From Saccoglossus kowalevskii (taxonomy: Eukaryota > Hemichordata > Enteropneusta > Harrimaniidae), in assembly GCF_000003605.2 (NCBI RefSeq), contig NW_003107089.1, positions 750,257 through 814,256 on the forward strand: a stretch of DNA of 64,000 nt. Direction: 5' to 3'. Positions within the stretch are counted from its first letter, which is position 1. Every line of letters begins with the position of its first letter. Positions 60,438-64,000 of this stretch are shown in pieces. The notes below the pieces were generated by a model. The model was not told where the DNA came from. It saw only the letters and a list, made by a program, of their open reading frames with translations, and ran no database searches. The translations under genes were made by a program, and so were the position numbers.

Positions 60438-61795
60438 GTTCGAATTCCCGGCAACACAATACGCGTGTGCACATCATTTACGACAAAATTGGCACTTTTA
60501 AAGTAGTCCAAAACGAGTTATATGAAAACCCGGCGCTTTGCGACAATATGAGTCAGCAAGTTCCGAACAGAAAACCGATCTGCGGAACTAGTCTTCAAGA
60601 TTTTTTGTTTTTGAGAACAGGCGAAATTTAATGCGCGCGCGGATGTCATCCATAAAATTAAGTCTGTGTGGCCTAAGTTCGAGATTGAATGTTGAGTTGG
60701 CAAAAGTTGCAATATTTGTTAGTCAGTGTTTAGTTGTGTATGTTTGAATGCAGTTTTATATTTACGAACATTTCTTTCACAAACATAAAATTTGGTTTTT
60801 GTATAAATTAATAAATTATATTTATATAAATTTACTTGCTTACTTGGGTTCTTTGCAGACTGTCTGCAGGCAGGCTGTCAGTGGTTTGACAGTATATTGA
60901 ATAGCGACATTGTATTCGTTTTTGTCGAAGACTCATTTCGCATTCAGAGAGGGGTTTTCAAACAAATCTCATACTTAGTTCCTTGTTATAGACACTCTAG
61001 TTAATGTATAGTTACCTTCTACGGTAACGTGTGACATGTATAGTTAACTTTTAGGGTGTGTGGCAATAAATGTCTAAAGTTACTCCGTTGAAACTGAATG
61101 CAACAGTTGTGTTCCTAGGTAAATGTTCACGAGGTACACAAACGGTTAGCTTTATGTTGGAACCGACGCCACCTGATAAGTTTGAAGACAATTGGCAGAT
61201 GAATATTACAAGAATAAACGCCTTTGTACAGTAATGGTGTTCCTTACATATGTCGTTTTTTTCACAAGACCTAACAATAAACATTAGCTCGAAATATACC
61301 TCAGAGTCATAATCTTCGTACTTGTGATGTGCAGACATTTAACTACCTAGAACTGTATCCAGGTGAAACTTGAGTTTTCACGAGGGGCGTTTATTTCTAT
61401 TATTTCCATTCGATTAGTGCAATAATTATCAGTTAACAGTGAGTTAGCTCTAATGTGACTTTATTGCTTGACGTGTGGGATATATATACTTAGGACGACT
61501 TTATTGCTATGCTAAATTAACACGTGCGCAACTGTCAGTTTGACGTGGCTTCACGCGCATACTCCAAAGTACGCAAAAGATGAAGTCGTGTGTCGTGGAC
61601 CAATCAGCCCGGTATTTGCCCGCTGTGCGCGTTGGTACAACAATGTATGAACCTGATTTACAGTTAATACTCCATTCACTCCGTGCTATATTCCATTCAA
61701 AGTGTTCTTTCACTTATATTAATATGATTCGTGGAACGTTACGACGGATATCACGACAACGCATATATTAATATATATGAAGTATAATCTTGTAA
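60438..61795. other. Spacer, no gene recognised
   Basis: G+C-rich to about 60650, then A/T-rich. The G+C-rich part could hold the promoter or an upstream exon of the minus-strand candidate, but no such element was identified. Confidence 0.45.
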
Positions 61796-61879
61796 AACAA
61801 GCAAATGGCATTTTTACGTCATATTTATAGTGCATATTGCCAACGTACGTTGACCTCATTATAACTCACAAATGGTGAA
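61796..61879. repeat. Direct repeat pair C, copy 1
   Basis: Matches 62556-62638 in the same orientation: AAC(A/G)AGCAAATGGCA, ACGTCATATTTATA and, after a diverged middle, C(T/A)(C/T)ACAAATGGTGA. The copies are about 83 bp each with small length differences. Confidence 0.55.
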
Positions 61880-62555
61880 ACGTTATTGTATTAATCTTAT
61901 ATATTCATTATATATTATACATATTATATATTCTACTACAACGCAGTGTGTTCAACTGTTAAATTTCTTCACTTTCTATTCATTTCGTTCGAGACTGTCT
62001 GATAGAAGGGTAAATGAACCAGACGTATGTACTGACAGAGTTTCCGTGAACACGAATTGTATTGGAAGTCGAGTATTAGTGGAACACTGACAATAAACGT
62101 ATTAAGCAACAACCATGTGATAAAGCCATGTTATATTTTCAATACCACACTGACAATTTGATTGGTTCTTCCACGCGATTTGAGTCTATGACGTCACCGA
62201 CTACCTTAAGTCGTACAATAAAGATATATTTTCTAAGGATCCCGTATGATAGAAAAAACAAAATATCCCTATTTGTTGGACGGCTACTTTCAGAATGCCC
62301 TACGATATAAAGTATATAAAATATCCACCGCCTTTAACGCGCCACCTGGAAAAGTAGGTTACATGGTATACAATGTTCAAAACAGTGTTGCAAATACTTA
62401 GTGTGATGCCTACTATCGACATCACGCGATGGTGCACGCACGCCTGACATCAATGTTGACTAAACAAAGAGTAAATAATCCGATATATGGAGCTTTTCTT
62501 GTCATGCCCTCCAGCCTAGGTTGTGTTAGACCACCAAACGTTACATTCACATTAC

Positions 62556-62638
62556 AACGAGCAAATGGCAGTGTTGCATCTACGTCATATTTATATTTAA
62601 TATTGACCACATAGGGTGGCCCTACTTACAAATGGTGA
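62556..62638. repeat. Direct repeat pair C, copy 2
   Basis: Partner of 61796-61879, 760 bp away. The pair could be an old local duplication or the two ends of one element; the sequence between shows no coding capacity. Confidence 0.55.
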
Positions 62639-62717
62639 CGCTAGCAATTCCACTAAACTATTCTGCTGTAGTGTTTTTTATTTTTTTATTTTCGACACCC
62701 ATGAATAGGCTTTTACC

Positions 62718-62782
62718 CTGTCTGTCTGTCCATCTGCCCGTCCATCCGTCCGTCTGTCTGTCTGTCCATCCGTCTGTCTGTA
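62718..62782. repeat. (CTGT)n microsatellite with CCAT/CCGT variants
   Basis: Two CTGT blocks are joined by a variant block (CCATCTGCCCGTCCATCCGT). Variant units recur in order, which suggests expansion of a compound 4-bp repeat. Confidence 0.9.
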
Positions 62783-62930
62783 TGCTGTGAAAATTAGTTC
62801 TTAATAATGACAACATTTTATTTGAAAACAAAAATATAACTGAGTAGAGTAAAACTTCTGCCGATTTCGAAAAGTCGCCGTAACTGCGAATTCTCGTTTC
62901 GGCGATCGTTCATATGTCACGCTCCATTAG

Positions 62931-63070
62931 CATAAATTAGCATATGATCGTAAGTGTAGTTCCGTAAAATAATGACTTGTCTGTTGTTTTGACAGACAGG
63001 GTTAGTTATGTGTTAAAAAAGGTTGTCATCTGATCATTTCGAAGAGCTAGTTGATACTCGTGACGTTATG
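62931..63070. repeat. Dispersed repeat family B, copy 2
   Basis: Partner of 39143-39291. It starts CATAAATTAGCATATGATCG and ends GATACTCGTGACGTTATG. It lies about 450 bp left of family A copy 2; copy 1 of B has no A copy nearby, so the two families are probably separate. Confidence 0.65.
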
Positions 63071-63524
63071 GAGTTGCGCCATATGTGCCGTTGTCATTTT
63101 TTAAATCCATGTCAACAAAATGTAGCGTAGTGTGGAACGAATACCGGGAAATATTGCCACCGCTAAAACACTATAGAAAACCGCGAAAATCACAGTTCCT
63201 CATATGATACTTTTCGGTATTTTTACACAGACTGAGACAATACAGCAAAAACTGAAAAGAAAGTCAATGTGCCTCTGAGAAGCTTAACGTTTCTTTTCTA
63301 CAGCCGTGGGGCACACTGCATCACTCGTAAAAATTACTTTCAATTCCTATAAACGTCATAGTCGGGCCGTGACGTTGTGTCACAATATTGTATTAACTGT
63401 ATTTTTTTCAATGGACAGTGATGTACTTTATCTAATATGCCATGGCAGTTCAGTAAAACAAGTGTAATGAATCATACATTAGTCTATGCAAGCACAATGA
63501 CATCATGAATGTCTATCGCAAAAT

Positions 63525-63920
63525 AAGCTACGATATTTCCTGAATTATTATTATTAAGAATTGTATTAGTTCGAGTATTTTTGTAGTTTCAGGGGTTTTT
63601 TTTGCAACCTCGACTTCTCCGCACACATAAACTTGTTTTACCAATAATGAAAAGACCACGGTTTGAATTGACTTCAAAATTAGTAATTATGTTACGAATG
63701 CATCCCTAAACCTTAAATACAGTGATAACTATATTTTTTAATCGCAATCGGGTAAACTAGCAGTTATTGGCGTCCATGTACGGCGATCGGTTATGCAAAT
63801 GAGTCAGAACGCTCGTTGATGACATGAATAGGAGCTCACATACTACGAACTGTGGGCAAGTTGTTGGCCTTTAAAAATGAATACATGGGATATATTCAGG
63901 GTATCAAATTCGTGACCCTA
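63525..63920. repeat. Dispersed repeat family A, copy 2
   Basis: Partner of 33155-33605. Shared core words include GTAATTATGTTACGAATG near 63682, GGCGTCCATGTACGGCGATC near 63770, TTATGCAAATGAGTCAG near 63791 and CAAATTCGTGACC at 63905-63917. It may continue past the window edge, so its right boundary is uncertain. Confidence 0.75.
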
Positions 63921-64000
63921 TAATATGTCAGATTTATTAATTTGTAGTTTTTCATTCGTTCTTCGCCAAACTGAGGCTCGGAACAATTTTTGCAATTGGA

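Overview
This is a eukaryotic, almost certainly invertebrate, nuclear contig, about 36% GC by eye. CpG does not look depleted, A/T-rich spacers run for kilobases, and there are long AT, TAA and TTTA microsatellites, short inverted-repeat elements, a minisatellite and four runs of N from scaffolding. No long open frame, operon, rRNA, tRNA, CRISPR array or bacterial feature was seen. The species cannot be named from the sequence.

Most of the window reads as intergenic or intronic DNA. At this base composition a stop occurs about once per 14 codons. Six frames of 64 kb should therefore give roughly six chance open frames of 100 codons or more, which is about what is present. Open-frame length alone is weak evidence here, so the coding calls below rest on splice signals, reading-frame phase, start context and polyadenylation signals, and all carry low confidence. 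The best is a minus-strand 3' gene end at 41.2-41.9 kb, with three exons in compatible phases, a stop and two AATAAA signals. Others are a 3' terminal exon at 21.8-22.0 kb (+), a start exon near 16.6 kb (-), a 63-nt phase-0 exon at 53.7 kb (+), a membrane-segment exon at 6.3 kb (+), and a small frame ahead of a polyadenylation signal at 60.0-60.4 kb (-).

The repeats are the firmest content. Two short elements with terminal inverted repeats lie 400 bp apart (24.58-25.00 and 25.40-25.69 kb); the second is bounded by TTAA. Two diverged dispersed families each have two copies here: family A at 33.2-33.6 and 63.5-63.9 kb, and family B at 39.1-39.3 and 62.9-63.1 kb. A third pair of direct repeats lies at 61.8 and 62.6 kb. 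A 59-bp minisatellite occupies 58.3-59.7 kb, with degenerate units on the left, two sequence variants in the core and a gap between them. An identical 64-bp segment flanks a 63-N gap at 43.2 kb.

Layout: 0-11 kb is sparse spacer with a few exon-like patches; 11-24 kb is spacer, the TTTA microsatellite and candidate exons; 24-26 kb is the transposon cluster; 26-35 kb is spacer, a coding-like island split by a gap, repeat A and the TAA tract; 35-46 kb is spacer, repeat B and the candidate minus-strand gene; 46-58 kb is spacer; 58-64 kb is the minisatellite and the repeat-rich right end. Nothing shows that the candidate exons belong to one gene or act together.
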